Shown: positions 16,336 to 24,645, counted from the stretch's first letter. The stretch is DNA of 50,203 bases from an uncultured Prevotellaceae bacterium (GCA_900316575.1 ONDJ01000019.1:1-50203), one strand, 5' to 3'. The notes: generated by a model not told the origin, from the sequence alone. Translations and numbers: made by a program.

Positions 16336-17853
16336 TTAATTATCCTTTGATACTGTGAGCTCGGGACCTTTTTGAATGGCTTTACACATAATTCTCACCT
16401 CTACGATCAGCAATATCGTGAAAAGCACAAGGAAGAGGAAGAACGTGGTCATCACTGCACCAACACTTAAACTGCTAATCGCAGCATTTACGGGCAAGAG
16501 GTCCTGAATGGCCCATGGCTGGCGCCCTACTTCGGCCACGATCCAACCAGCTTGCCCAGCAAGATAGACCATCGGAATGGCTACTATGCCAAGCCATTGC
16601 AACCAACGCATCGTTGAGAGTTTTTTCTTATAGTCAAACCACACAACGAGCAACAATATCAAAACCAATGCGCTGCCGAATCCCACCATCACGCGGAATG
16701 CCCAGTAAACCAGTGGCACTGATGGTACTATGTCGTCGGCTTTGTCCAAATAGCCATAGCCGAAATACTGCACATGATCATCCAATTCGGCTCGTGCTGC
16801 TTGGGCTGTCACGCTGTCGCCTATAGCACGCGCTTCGCGATACTGCTTGAACGCAGCCAAGGCTTGTTTTCCGCGTTTAATCTTTTCGTCAGCCGAAGGT
16901 TGTACCGTTCCGTCAGGCGTGGTGTAACCATCCTTAATGTCCTCTATGCCTGGTACAAACCCATCGGGATCGTGTGTGGCCAGGATTGACAACACTTTGG
17001 GCACTTCCACACCGGGAACGATGCTGAAAGGCGCACCTTTTCCGCCGCGTTCAAGTCCTTCGGCAGCAGCAAGTTTCATAGGCTGGTAGCGAGCTATGTC
17101 AACACCGCTGCTATCGCCTGTGAGCATGGTGCCAAAAGAACCAATTGCTGCCACGAAGGCTCCTACGCGCAAGGAGGCCAGCGCAAAGCGCGTATGACGT
17201 TTCTTTAATAAGTACCAGCAACTTACACCAATGGTAAAGAAACCGCCCGTCATCCATCCGCTCAACACGCTATGGAAGAACTTTACGACGGCTACGCTCT
17301 GGAAAGCCACGGCAAAGAAATCCATCATTTCATTGCGCACCGTGTCGGGATTGAACTCCATGCCTACAGGATGTTGCATCCAGCTGTTGGCTACCAAAAT
17401 CCACCAAGCCGAGAGCGTTGCGCCGATACCTGTAAGCCATGTGGCACTGAGGTGGAACTTCTTGCCCACCTTGTTCCAACCAAAGAACATTACAGCGATA
17501 AACGTGGCTTCCATGAAAAAGGCCACAATGCCTTCGATAGCCAAGGGGGCACCGAAAATATCGCCAACAAACCATGAATAGTTGCTCCAGTTTGTACCAA
17601 ATTCAAACTCCAAAATAATACCCGTAGCCACACCGATGGCAAAGTTTATCCCAAAGAGTTTTTGCCAAAACTGCGCTGTGCGTTTCCAAAACTCGTCTTT
17701 TTTCACAACATAGAGCGTTTCCATCACGCCCATCACTACAGCTAAGCCAAGCGTCAAAGGTACAAAAAGCCAATGATAGCCCGCTGTCAGTGCAAATTGT
17801 GCCCGCGACCATCCAAGTAAGGCATTTGGGTCAGCATTAAGTAAGGTCAGCAT
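16336..17853 (-). CDS. cydA: Cytochrome bd ubiquinol oxidase subunit I
   Basis: 505 residues, normal for the family. The haem-bearing quinol oxidase subunit. The N-terminus has WSRAQFALTAGYHWLFVPLTLGL with the haem ligand histidine near residue 27. EFGTNWSNYSWFVGDIFGAPLAIEG and the FFMEATF stretch carry the conserved acidic residues. HSVLSGWMTGGFF supplies further conserved positions, and GRQPW near residue 435 is the usual late signature. The periplasmic Q-loop region around PFSIVPGVEVPKVLSILATHDPDGFVPG is present and of the short type. It lies 79 bases downstream of DUF4492. High-affinity bd oxidases serve respiration at low oxygen and protect against oxygen in otherwise anaerobic Bacteroidales (family knowledge). 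Confidence 0.95.
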   Translation of the reverse strand: MLTLLNADPNALLGWSRAQFALTAGYHWLFVPLTLGLAVVMGVMETLYVVKKDEFWKRTAQFWQKLFGINFAIGVATGIILEFEFGTNWSNYSWFVGDIFGAPLAIEGIVAFFMEATFIAVMFFGWNKVGKKFHLSATWLTGIGATLSAWWILVANSWMQHPVGMEFNPDTVRNEMMDFFAVAFQSVAVVKFFHSVLSGWMTGGFFTIGVSCWYLLKKRHTRFALASLRVGAFVAAIGSFGTMLTGDSSGVDIARYQPMKLAAAEGLERGGKGAPFSIVPGVEVPKVLSILATHDPDGFVPGIEDIKDGYTTPDGTVQPSADEKIKRGKQALAAFKQYREARAIGDSVTAQAARAELDDHVQYFGYGYLDKADDIVPSVPLVYWAFRVMVGFGSALVLILLLVVWFDYKKKLSTMRWLQWLGIVAIPMVYLAGQAGWIVAEVGRQPWAIQDLLPVNAAISSLSVGAVMTTFFLFLVLFTILLIVEVRIMCKAIQKGPELTVSKDN

Positions 17854-17932
17854 TTCTTAATCTGTTTTTGTTCTGATTGATATATTCATGCCCAGCATTG
17901 ACGTGGGCGTTTTTACATTTTTTGAACGCTAT

Positions 17933-18145
17933 TTATGGTGCAAGATTGCGTGCTACGGTTTCCTGCTTTTGCTCTGTGTTCATTCCCGCAAGTACAGGTT
18001 TGAAGAAAAACATGCGCAACACGAGAAACATGATGGCCAGCTTCAACAAAATAATAATCCACAACGTCCGTCCCCACGTCATTTGCCGAAAGCCTTCAAC
18101 ATAGAAACGAAACACACGAGCAGGAAAGGCGTTTTTCCACTTCAT
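17933..18145 (-). CDS. DUF4492 small membrane protein preceding cydAB
   Basis: 70 residues from MKWKNAFPARVF. A longer frame to 18181 would start inside the promoter, so it was rejected. The core FRFYVEGFRQMTWGRTLWIIILLKLAIMFLVLRMFFFKP is the DUF4492 signature, with one transmembrane helix and a short basic N-terminus. In Bacteroidetes this family is found directly upstream of cydA, and may be an assembly or accessory subunit comparable to the small CydX-type subunits of other phyla (inference from position and size only). A -7 box ends only five bases before the ATG, so the transcript may be leaderless. Confidence 0.85.
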   Translation of the reverse strand: MKWKNAFPARVFRFYVEGFRQMTWGRTLWIIILLKLAIMFLVLRMFFFKPVLAGMNTEQKQETVARNLAP

Positions 18146-18150
18146 AGGGG

Positions 18151-18181
18151 CAAAAATACGATATTCGCTACGCTCTGCCAA
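18151..18181 (-). promoter_or_regulatory. Promoter of the DUF4492-cydAB operon
   Basis: On the minus strand TTGG (18178-18181), a 19-base spacer and TATTTTTG (18151-18158) fit the Bacteroidetes -33/-7 pattern. The predicted start of transcription falls at or next to the ATG at 18145. Confidence 0.65.
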
Positions 18182-18220
18182 TTTTTTTATAGCTTTTTAG
18201 GTTTTGCTGAATTTTTGTCC

Positions 18221-18252
18221 TTGGAAAACAGTGCGAGAAAGCGGTATTTTTG
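18221..18252 (+). promoter_or_regulatory. Candidate plus-strand promoter for a small RNA
   Basis: TTGG (18221-18224), a 20-base spacer and TATTTTTG (18245-18252). The spacing and boxes match the cyd and glycosyltransferase promoters in this window, but no plus-strand gene follows; a strong hairpin terminator does. Confidence 0.5.
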
Positions 18253-18257
18253 ACTTG

Positions 18258-18375
18258 GAAAAAGGAAGTAGAACCCCATGGGGCTAAAACGGCCCGCAAA
18301 TATCCCCAAAAATAGCTCGGACCTCGTTAAAACTACATCGGATGTAGTCGTGACGAGGTCCGAGCTATTTTTTTC
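18258..18375 (+). ncRNA. Candidate intergenic small RNA of about 118 nt
   Basis: Bounded by a Bacteroidetes-type promoter ending at 18252 and a 20-bp hairpin with seven T residues ending at 18374. The body contains a small palindrome (CCCCATGGGG near 18284) and no open frame of note. Flanking genes tpx and DUF4492 both run on the opposite strand, so read-through from a coding gene does not explain a plus-strand terminator. No known RNA family is recognised. The main alternative is that the hairpin serves tpx alone and the promoter match is chance. Confidence 0.4.
18308..18374. terminator. Long bidirectional hairpin terminator
   Basis: Perfect 20-bp stem between 18308-18327 and 18353-18372 (core AGCTCGGACCTCGT). 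The loop contains a second palindrome, ACTACATC-G-GATGTAGT. The T-run is seven bases on the plus strand and five on the minus strand, so it can end both the candidate sRNA and tpx transcripts. Confidence 0.85.
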
Positions 18376-18512
18376 TTCTGTGCTTCTTGTTACGCGAAGT
18401 GTGCTTAGACACTTTACATAGTTAAAACAGCGTTTCTTCTGCTTGCTATCTCTGCCACTTTTTCTTCACATAGAGAAAAGCACAATCCGTCAACGTGTCA
18501 AAGCGATTTGGC

Positions 18513-19010
18513 TTAAGCCAATGCTTCGAGCGCAGCAGCGTAATTTGGTTCCTGAACAATGTCGGGCACGAGTTCGGTATATTTCACCAAACCTTCCTCG
18601 TCAACGACAATCACAGCGCGCGCCAACAGTCCGTCCATGGGAAGACTCGTTATCAAGAGGCCATACATGGCATCGAACTCTTCGCAACGAAAAGCACTCA
18701 AGGGCACAACATTCTCAAGTCCGTTGGTGGAACAGAAACGTGCCTGTGCGAAAGGCAGATCCTTGCTAATGCAGAGTACCACCGTGTTTTCTAACGAAGA
18801 GGCTTCTTTGTTGAAACGACGCACACTGGCTGCACACACTTCTGTGTCCATGCTGGGAAAGATATTGAGCACCACGCGCTTTCCTTGAAAGTCGCTCAAT
18901 CGGGCTGTAGAAAGGTCGCCTTTGACCATCTCAAAATCGGGCGCGAGGTCGCCCACTTGGGGCATCTCGCCCAAAAGTGTTACAGGATTTCCTGCAAGTT
19001 TTGTTTGCAT
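18513..19010 (-). CDS. tpx: Thiol peroxidase (2-Cys peroxiredoxin, Tpx type)
   Basis: 165 residues, the standard Tpx length. It reduces hydrogen peroxide and alkyl hydroperoxides using thioredoxin. The peroxidatic cysteine sits in [19 protein letters not shown] (near residue 58) and the resolving cysteine in [19 protein letters not shown] (near residue 93), with the usual Tpx spacing. The N-terminus [16 protein letters not shown] is also typical. It lies 25 bases downstream of the DUF805 gene, whose promoter may serve both, and is followed by the strong hairpin at 18308-18374. Fits an anaerobe or microaerophile with cytochrome bd next door. Confidence 0.95.
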   Translation of the reverse strand: MQTKLAGNPVTLLGEMPQVGDLAPDFEMVKGDLSTARLSDFQGKRVVLNIFPSMDTEVCAASVRRFNKEASSLENTVVLCISKDLPFAQARFCSTNGLENVVPLSAFRCEEFDAMYGLLITSLPMDGLLARAVIVVDEEGLVKYTELVPDIVQEPNYAAALEALA

Positions 19011-19035
19011 AAGTATATGATATTGTTTTTAATGT

Positions 19036-19650
19036 TTACTGTTGAGGCCAACCTTGTGGGGGCTGTTGAGGATATCCTTGTTGAGGATCTTGTGGCCAGC
19101 CTTGCTGAGGCTGCTGGGGATAGCCTTGTTGTGGTTGCTGCCAACCTTGCTGCGGTTGCTGAGGCCAACCCTGCTGAGGCTGCTGCCAACCTTGTTGTGG
19201 CTGTTGTGCCCAGCCCTGTTGGGGCTGCTGCCAACCTTGTTGCTGACCATAGAATTGCTGCGGGCCACCGTTGTCACCTTCGGGATTAGGGCCATATTGG
19301 TTGGGGCCAGGCTGACCTTTCATACATTCCCAATAAAGCACTACAATCCATCCAACGCAAGGCAACAATGCCCAAAGGATATTCCAGCCACTCTTGCCAA
19401 TATCGTGCATACGACGCACGCTAAGGGCAAGACCTGGCACTAACACTGCAAGACCATATATCCCCGAAAGAATAGAGCCCATATCTGATGAAAACATACT
19501 GCCAACAATGCTGAGTACGAAGCTTATCAGAAAATTGACTGCCACATAATACCAAAAATATTGCCTACTTGCGCGTCCTTCGAAGTCGGCATAATGATTC
19601 TGGATTACGTCCAGAAACACCTCAAAGAGGTTCTTAGGTTGTTGTTCCAT
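19036..19650 (-). CDS. DUF805 membrane protein with Gly-Trp/Gln-Pro repeat tail
   Basis: 204 residues from MEQQPKNLFEVFLDV. An upstream in-frame ATG at 19716 lies within the promoter, so it was rejected. Residues about 5-120 are a DUF805 domain: FEGRASRQYFWYYVAVNFLI, several hydrophobic helices, the PGLALSVRRMHDIGKSGW motif and a last helix near WIVVLYWECMKG. The final 75 or so residues are nine imperfect repeats of the form G-[WY]-x-Q-Q-P-Q-Q, a low-complexity tail probably on the cytoplasmic side. DUF805 proteins are inner-membrane proteins of unknown role. The repeat tail may bind other proteins (inference) and is likely to vary in length between strains. It precedes tpx by 25 bases. Confidence 0.85.
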   Translation of the reverse strand: MEQQPKNLFEVFLDVIQNHYADFEGRASRQYFWYYVAVNFLISFVLSIVGSMFSSDMGSILSGIYGLAVLVPGLALSVRRMHDIGKSGWNILWALLPCVGWIVVLYWECMKGQPGPNQYGPNPEGDNGGPQQFYGQQQGWQQPQQGWAQQPQQGWQQPQQGWPQQPQQGWQQPQQGYPQQPQQGWPQDPQQGYPQQPPQGWPQQ

Positions 19651-19694
19651 AATAGTAGATTTAAGGGTTAGACTTATAGTTTGTGATTTGTCGC

Positions 19695-19725
19695 CAAAAA
19701 TATATAAAAACGACAAAAAGACAAA
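19695..19725 (-). promoter_or_regulatory. Promoter of the DUF805-tpx unit
   Basis: TTTG (19722-19725), 19-base spacer, TATTTTTG (19695-19702) on the minus strand: a consensus Bacteroidetes promoter about 45 bases before the chosen start. Confidence 0.7.
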
Positions 19726-19763
19726 CTTTTTGACTATAAAATGTACAAAGACGCACTTTGCGA

Positions 19764-19793
19764 GCTAAAAAACACTTGCTGGCCGCCTAAGTG
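19764..19793 (-). terminator. Weak terminator after the aroA cluster
   Basis: On the minus strand CACTT and AAGTG flank a GC-rich loop (19773-19793), followed by TTTTTT. It is 24 bases beyond the stop of the small membrane protein gene. The stem is short, so confidence is modest. Confidence 0.4.
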
Positions 19794-19816
19794 GTGCCAA
19801 AACAAAGGAGTTGCCT

Positions 19817-20236
19817 CTATGGTTGCAATAGCATTACAGCTTCGTCGCGAAGGGCTATGGGCAATTCAACACCACGAAGCGAAAGCGCGTGGAGCCAATC
19901 GGCAATTTCTTCGGTGCGAAGTGTGTGAAGAACGTCTTCAAAAAGTGCGATTTGCTCTGAAGTGTAGGCATCTGCTGGTGTACCACGAAAAGCATCAAGC
20001 TCTTCGTCATCAAAATAAACGGGTTCTGCACTAACGGAATGGCGCAACATTCTTTCGGCATAACAGCCCGTACCCTCTGCGGCACAAGTATTGCAGGCTT
20101 CTGGAGCATTTGCTCCTACGGGGTCTTCAGTTTTCAGAATACTTGAAGCGTCATCACCTTTTCGCTCACGCTGAGCTAAGCCGAACAAAGCTGCAACGAC
20201 ACACAAAAGAGTCAAAAGTAGGAGAAGCACCCACAT
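19817..20236 (-). CDS. Small conserved single-pass membrane protein
   Basis: 139 residues. One N-terminal hydrophobic helix (MWVLLLLLTLLCVVAALFGLA) is followed by a soluble part with a CNTCAAEGTGCYAERML stretch (a CxxC and a further Cys), then EPVYFDDEELDAFRG and a helical C-terminal half. Similar short proteins next to aroA occur in Bacteroides and Prevotella, sometimes carrying an uninformative 'phospholipase' label; I see no lipase motif. The cysteines could bind a metal or form disulfides (inference). It starts 10 bases after the aroA stop and is surely co-transcribed with it. Function unknown. Confidence 0.75.
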   Translation of the reverse strand: MWVLLLLLTLLCVVAALFGLAQRERKGDDASSILKTEDPVGANAPEACNTCAAEGTGCYAERMLRHSVSAEPVYFDDEELDAFRGTPADAYTSEQIALFEDVLHTLRTEEIADWLHALSLRGVELPIALRDEAVMLLQP

Positions 20237-20246
20237 AGGACAGAAT

Positions 20247-21617
20247 CTAATCTTGCTTCAAAAAAGGTTGAAGCATGGTCCAAAAAGAAGGATAGGACTT
20301 GCTGACCACCTCGGGGTGGTTGATACGAAGTCCAGGAAACTTCATTGCACATGGTGCAAAAGCCATAGCCATGCGATGGTCTTCGTAAGTATCAATAGCC
20401 ATGTTGTCAATAGAAACAGCGTCAACATGTCCGTCCCATAGCATCTCGCTGTCAAGGCGCACTTGTACGCGAACGCCTAATTTAACCAATTCAGCTTGTA
20501 ACGCTGATAAACGATCGGTTTCTTTGATGCGCAAACTTTGCAACCCTTCAAAGTGGAAAGGTATGCCCTTCATTGCACATGTCACCACAAGCGTTTGCGC
20601 CAAATCGGGTTGTTCACTCAGATTGAGATGAATAAAAGAGCCTGCGGGAAGAGCTTGTTTTGTAAGGACTGCCCCTCCATCAACAAACGAGGTGTGCACA
20701 CCGAGACTATTAAAAAACTCAACAACTCGGCTGTCGCCTTGCAGACTCTCACGCGTCAGACTGGGCAATACCACACGAGCATCAACATCGTCTGACAACG
20801 CGACCATTTCATACCAATAGGAAGCGGCTGTCCAGTCTTTTTCGACATAAAAAGGCTGTTCGCGTTGATAGCCACCAGCGTGAACATACAACGTATTCTC
20901 GCCTACCCACGTAGCATGTGCGCCAAACTGACGCATCACGCCAAGTGTTAAGTTGATATATGGACGTGAAAGAATTTCACCTTGAAGTTTCAATTGTAGT
21001 CCTTGGGGCAATAGTGGCCCAATCATCAGCAAAGCCGAAACATACTGCGAACTCACATCAGCAGTAAGCTCTATCGTCGTACCCGTGAGCTTTTTCCCTT
21101 TTATTAGCAACGGCGGAAAGCCCTCTTTGCCATGATAAGAAATGTTTGCTCCCAACGAGCGCAAAGCATTTACCAAAATGCCAATCGGCCGTTGGTGCAT
21201 ACGATCGGACCCCGAAAGAAGAAATTGTTTACCCTCGCGCAGCGAGAGTAAAGCCGCCCCGAAGCGCATTGCTGTTCCTGCCGCTCCTACATCAATACGT
21301 ATGGCAGACGCTACAGTTTTATCCTCTTTGATCGTATCTATGCAATCACCAAAAAGGCTCGCCATTCCTTCAGCTGCGTTAGCTTTGCGTTTACGCGTTG
21401 AGCGCGAAGTCTGAGCAGAAGTTGGAGCATCAACATCATGAGCCGTTTCACCACGAACAACACGCATCATAGCCTCGGTATCATCGCATTGAGCAAGGCC
21501 TTCGATCAGACAAGGCTTTTCTTGCACAGCATTGATAAAAAGTGCACGATTGGAGATGCTCTTTGACGATGGCAACTGAGCAGTGCCGCGTAATTCTTGG
21601 GTGAAATGGAGCTTCAT
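20247..21617 (-). CDS. aroA: 3-phosphoshikimate 1-carboxyvinyltransferase (EPSP synthase)
   Basis: 456 residues. It joins phosphoenolpyruvate to shikimate-3-phosphate in the shikimate pathway, which supplies chorismate to the trp genes in this window. Visible motifs: PSSKSISNRALF (substrate Lys and Arg), GAAGTAMRF, LSGSDRMHQRPI, DVSSQYVSALLM, DWTAASYWYE, RIKETDRLSAL and the C-terminal EDHRMAMAFAP. Between about residues 57 and 105 there is an insertion rich in Ser, Thr, Arg and Lys (TSAQTSRSTRKRKANAAEG...), making it roughly 40 residues longer than its relatives. All catalytic stretches lie outside it, so the enzyme should still work. It is 28 bases downstream of the Sel1-repeat gene. Confidence 0.93.
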   Translation of the reverse strand: MKLHFTQELRGTAQLPSSKSISNRALFINAVQEKPCLIEGLAQCDDTEAMMRVVRGETAHDVDAPTSAQTSRSTRKRKANAAEGMASLFGDCIDTIKEDKTVASAIRIDVGAAGTAMRFGAALLSLREGKQFLLSGSDRMHQRPIGILVNALRSLGANISYHGKEGFPPLLIKGKKLTGTTIELTADVSSQYVSALLMIGPLLPQGLQLKLQGEILSRPYINLTLGVMRQFGAHATWVGENTLYVHAGGYQREQPFYVEKDWTAASYWYEMVALSDDVDARVVLPSLTRESLQGDSRVVEFFNSLGVHTSFVDGGAVLTKQALPAGSFIHLNLSEQPDLAQTLVVTCAMKGIPFHFEGLQSLRIKETDRLSALQAELVKLGVRVQVRLDSEMLWDGHVDAVSIDNMAIDTYEDHRMAMAFAPCAMKFPGLRINHPEVVSKSYPSFWTMLQPFLKQD

Positions 21618-21645
21618 AGTAAAAAAAGAAGCGACGAGAGATGGT

Positions 21646-23016
21646 TTAAGGTTGGTTTGACTTTTCGTACCAGCGATTGGCGGTTAGGATGTCCTTGGGA
21701 ACACCTTGACCATTTTCGTAACAAACACCAAGTTGGTATTGTGCATCCCGATCGCCACTCTCAGCAGCGCGAGTGTACCACAACACGGCCTGACGATAAT
21801 CAAGGGCTACGCCTTTGCCATTATAATAACAATCTCCAAGATTGCGCCAAGCCAGCACAGAACCTTTACCTGCGGCTTGACGAAGAAGGGCTATTCCCTT
21901 GTTGGGATCTGCCTTTACGCCCGAACCGTAAATATAGCAATAAGCTACGTTGTTCAACGCATCAATGTGGCCGGCATCAGCCGCCGCTTGATAAGCTGCA
22001 AAAGCTTGTTCAGGTTGCTTCAACTCGTCATAAAGACACCCCATGTTGAACCGTGCCTTAATGTTGCCTTTTTCGGCAGCTTTTTCGTACCACGTGATGG
22101 CCGTTGTCAGGTTTTTTTCTACGCCCTGCCCATATTCATAACAGTAAGCTAAACTGTACTCGGCATCGGCATTGCCTTGATCGGCAGCTCTTTGGTACAT
22201 TTCTACAGCCTTCTTGTATTCTTTCATATTATAACGCCAATCGCCCACAAAATTCTGCGACCAAGCGTCTCCCTTTAGAGCTGCTTTTTGATACCAGAAC
22301 ACCGCCTTTGCAGAATCGAGAGTAATGGAGTCGTTGAATATATGCCCTAACTCACGGGCGGCGGCAATATTTCCGAAGCTATCGGCTTGCTCAAGAAAAG
22401 TTATGGCATTTTTTACGTCGCGCGTCACACCCTTTCCTTCACGATAGCAACGTGCGAGAGCTACAAGCGAAGGAGCATCTCCCTTTTCAGCCGCTGTTTT
22501 GAACCAAAAGACAGCACGAGAATAATCCTGAGGAACGCCTGTACCCTCAAAGAGACGTAAACCAGTTTCGCGCTGAGCGATAGTGTTACCACGACGCGCT
22601 GACTCATAAAATTGTTGGAAGGCTAAAACTTGATCTTTTTTTGTGCCACGTCCCTGATCATACAGCTGCGCTAAGATAAACTGCGCTGGACCACTACCAC
22701 GTTCGGCTGCCCGCGTTGCCCAGCGGAAAGCAAGCGTATCGTTTTGTGCTACATGCCTGCCATAGAAATAATCAGCTGCAAGTTCACTTTGTGCTCGTAA
22801 GTTTCCTGACTCAGCACGTTGGGTAAGAGAATCTACATAAGCCATGTCCCCCGAGGGTCTCATCGCTTGATAATAGTTCCAGCCATACCAACCGCCAACT
22901 CCAAGAGCGGCAAGAACAATCAGCCAAAGAAAAATAATGAAGAATTTGCGCACACCGCTCCGCTTTATCTTGGTTTTTTCTGGAGCAGGATGAGAGGTCG
23001 TAACGTTATCGTTCAT
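21646..23016 (-). CDS. Sel1-like repeat protein, membrane anchored
   Basis: 456 residues from MNDNVTTSHPAPEKT; an in-frame extension to 23094 passes through the promoter and was rejected. A basic cytoplasmic N-terminus (KIKRSGVRK) precedes one transmembrane helix (FFIIFLWLIVLAALGVGGWYGW, about residues 27-48). The rest is about ten Sel1-like repeats of 36 residues with the [AG]-x-A-x-x-x-L-x-x-x-[YF]-x-x-G-x-G-V pattern. Such solenoids mediate protein-protein contacts; here the repeats would face the periplasm. Partners unknown. It is the first gene of a run with aroA and the small membrane protein. Confidence 0.87.
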   Translation of the reverse strand: MNDNVTTSHPAPEKTKIKRSGVRKFFIIFLWLIVLAALGVGGWYGWNYYQAMRPSGDMAYVDSLTQRAESGNLRAQSELAADYFYGRHVAQNDTLAFRWATRAAERGSGPAQFILAQLYDQGRGTKKDQVLAFQQFYESARRGNTIAQRETGLRLFEGTGVPQDYSRAVFWFKTAAEKGDAPSLVALARCYREGKGVTRDVKNAITFLEQADSFGNIAAARELGHIFNDSITLDSAKAVFWYQKAALKGDAWSQNFVGDWRYNMKEYKKAVEMYQRAADQGNADAEYSLAYCYEYGQGVEKNLTTAITWYEKAAEKGNIKARFNMGCLYDELKQPEQAFAAYQAAADAGHIDALNNVAYCYIYGSGVKADPNKGIALLRQAAGKGSVLAWRNLGDCYYNGKGVALDYRQAVLWYTRAAESGDRDAQYQLGVCYENGQGVPKDILTANRWYEKSNQP

Positions 23017-23053
23017 GGTAATAAAGATTTTCTTTTTTTCTGTTTTTGTTGGG

Positions 23054-23086
23054 CAAAGATAGTCTAAATGGCGATTACAAAGCAAA
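23054..23086 (-). promoter_or_regulatory. Promoter of the Sel1-aroA cluster
   Basis: TTTG (23083-23086), 21-base spacer, TATCTTTG (23054-23061) on the minus strand, about 38 bases before the Sel1 gene start. Confidence 0.65.
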
Positions 23087-23125
23087 TGACACACATGAAA
23101 TCTTTATGATAGTTCTTTTTCACCA

Positions 23126-24574
23126 TCAGACACCTTTTACTATGTACTTCCTTTTCCACATGATAAACCATGTCAAGGCAATAGCAAAAACCACACCGCT
23201 GATGATATAGGAAAGCATTTGTGGCAGGGCAAGGCCATTTTTAGAGATAAGAATAAAGGATGTACACACCACGGTCATAAACAAAGCTGGAACGAGTGTT
23301 ATAAAATATGGTTTACCTTGCTTCGTTAGATATACCGTTAGTGTCCAAAGCGTAAAGACTGACAGCGTTTGATTGGCCCAACCGAAGTAGCCCCAAATCA
23401 CATTAAACCCATCTTTGTCAGCAATGTTGTACCATATTAGCAAGGCTGTCACAGTGAAAAGAGGAATGCAGATAGCCAAGCGGTTGAAAAGTTTCTTTTG
23501 CTTGAAGTCGATAAATTCGGCAATGATCAGGCGTGCGGAACGCAACGCTGTGTCGCCCGATGTAATAGGAGCGGCTACGACCCCTAGCAAGGCCAGCAAA
23601 CCTCCCACAGTGCCCAGCCATCCTTTGGATACAAGCATCACTACTTCAGGAGCCTGGGCTGCAATAGTGCTTCCTAACGTTTCGGCCCCACCGTCATAGA
23701 AAAACCAAGATGCAACAGTAGCCCATGTCAGAGCCACAGCACCTTCGGCAATCATCGCTCCATAGAAAATAGGCCGTCCTTGACGTTCGCTCTTCATGCA
23801 ACGCGCCATGAGCGGGCTCTGTGTGGCATGAAAACCACTAATAGCTCCACAAGCTATCGTAATAAACAAACAAGGAAAGAGCGGTTGTTCAGTCAGGGGC
23901 TTCACATCTGTGTGCCAAACCTCGGGAAGCGTAGGCCATTTTACAAACAAAACAAGCATCAACGCAACGGCCATAAACAGCAGGGCAAAGGCAAAGAGTG
24001 GATAAATCTTTCCGATAATTTTGTCGATAGGCATCAACGTTGCAATAACATAATAGAGAAAAATAGCTCCGACCCAAAACATAGCTGCCGAAGAAGGCGT
24101 GCCAGCCCAAGAGGCTGTTATGTTTCCAAGAATCAATGCGGGGCTGTAAACAAACACGGCTCCAACCATCACTAAAAGTAGTATGCTAAAAAGGAGCATC
24201 ACCCGCTTTGTAGGCTTACCCAGATAAAAACCAACAAGTTGTGGAAGACCAGCACCTTCGTGACGTAGAGATAACATGCCACTCAGATAGTCATGAGTAG
24301 CACCAGCAAAAATGCATCCTAAAACAATCCACAAATAAGCAGAAGGCCCAAACATGATACCCATAATTGCACCGAAGATAGGTCCAGTTCCCGCTATATT
24401 AAGGAACTGCACCATAAAAATCTTCCAGCTAGGCATCACGATATAGTCAACACCATCGGCCATCGTCACAGCAGGAGTGGGGCGATCGTCTGGAGCAAAT
24501 ACTTTCTCTACAAAACGGCCATAAAGCATATAACCCAAAACAAGGCATATAAGGCTTATTACAAACGAAAACAT
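23126..24574 (-). CDS. cstA: Carbon starvation protein A family transporter
   Basis: 482 residues from MFSFVISLICLVLGYMLYGRFVEKVF; 14 further in-frame residues upstream do not resemble the family. CstA-type proteins are inner-membrane transporters for peptides or pyruvate, induced on carbon limitation in other bacteria. Family landmarks: APDDRPTPAVTMADGVDYI, FLNIAGTGPIFGAIMGIMFGPSAYLWIVLG, GATHDYLSGMLSLRHEG and the ITSGDTALRSARLIIAE motif near residue 340. Around twelve hydrophobic helices can be counted. A tRNA gene with its own terminator lies just upstream on the same strand, so cstA probably needs its own promoter; I do not see an obvious TAnnTTTG box in the 70-base gap. Substrate not determinable here. 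Confidence 0.93.
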   Translation of the reverse strand: MFSFVISLICLVLGYMLYGRFVEKVFAPDDRPTPAVTMADGVDYIVMPSWKIFMVQFLNIAGTGPIFGAIMGIMFGPSAYLWIVLGCIFAGATHDYLSGMLSLRHEGAGLPQLVGFYLGKPTKRVMLLFSILLLVMVGAVFVYSPALILGNITASWAGTPSSAAMFWVGAIFLYYVIATLMPIDKIIGKIYPLFAFALLFMAVALMLVLFVKWPTLPEVWHTDVKPLTEQPLFPCLFITIACGAISGFHATQSPLMARCMKSERQGRPIFYGAMIAEGAVALTWATVASWFFYDGGAETLGSTIAAQAPEVVMLVSKGWLGTVGGLLALLGVVAAPITSGDTALRSARLIIAEFIDFKQKKLFNRLAICIPLFTVTALLIWYNIADKDGFNVIWGYFGWANQTLSVFTLWTLTVYLTKQGKPYFITLVPALFMTVVCTSFILISKNGLALPQMLSYIISGVVFAIALTWFIMWKRKYIVKGV

Positions 24575-24599
24575 AAACGAATCTTTACATTTATTATTA

Positions 24600-24631
24600 A
24601 AACAAAAAGAGAGCACATTGTCTGTGCCCTC
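24600..24631 (-). terminator. Terminator of the tRNA gene
   Basis: On the minus strand GAGGGCACA pairs with TGTGCTCTC (24609-24617 and 24623-24631, one G-U pair) around a five-base loop, followed by TTTTTGTTTT. It sits 14 bases beyond the tRNA 3' end. Confidence 0.85.
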
Positions 24632-24645
24632 TTCTTTTTTTGCGG

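Noticed and set aside
19036-19260. Tandem repeats resembling a CRISPR array
   Set aside because: Repeats are about 24 bases with no spacers, lie in frame in a DUF805 gene, and no cas gene is nearby.
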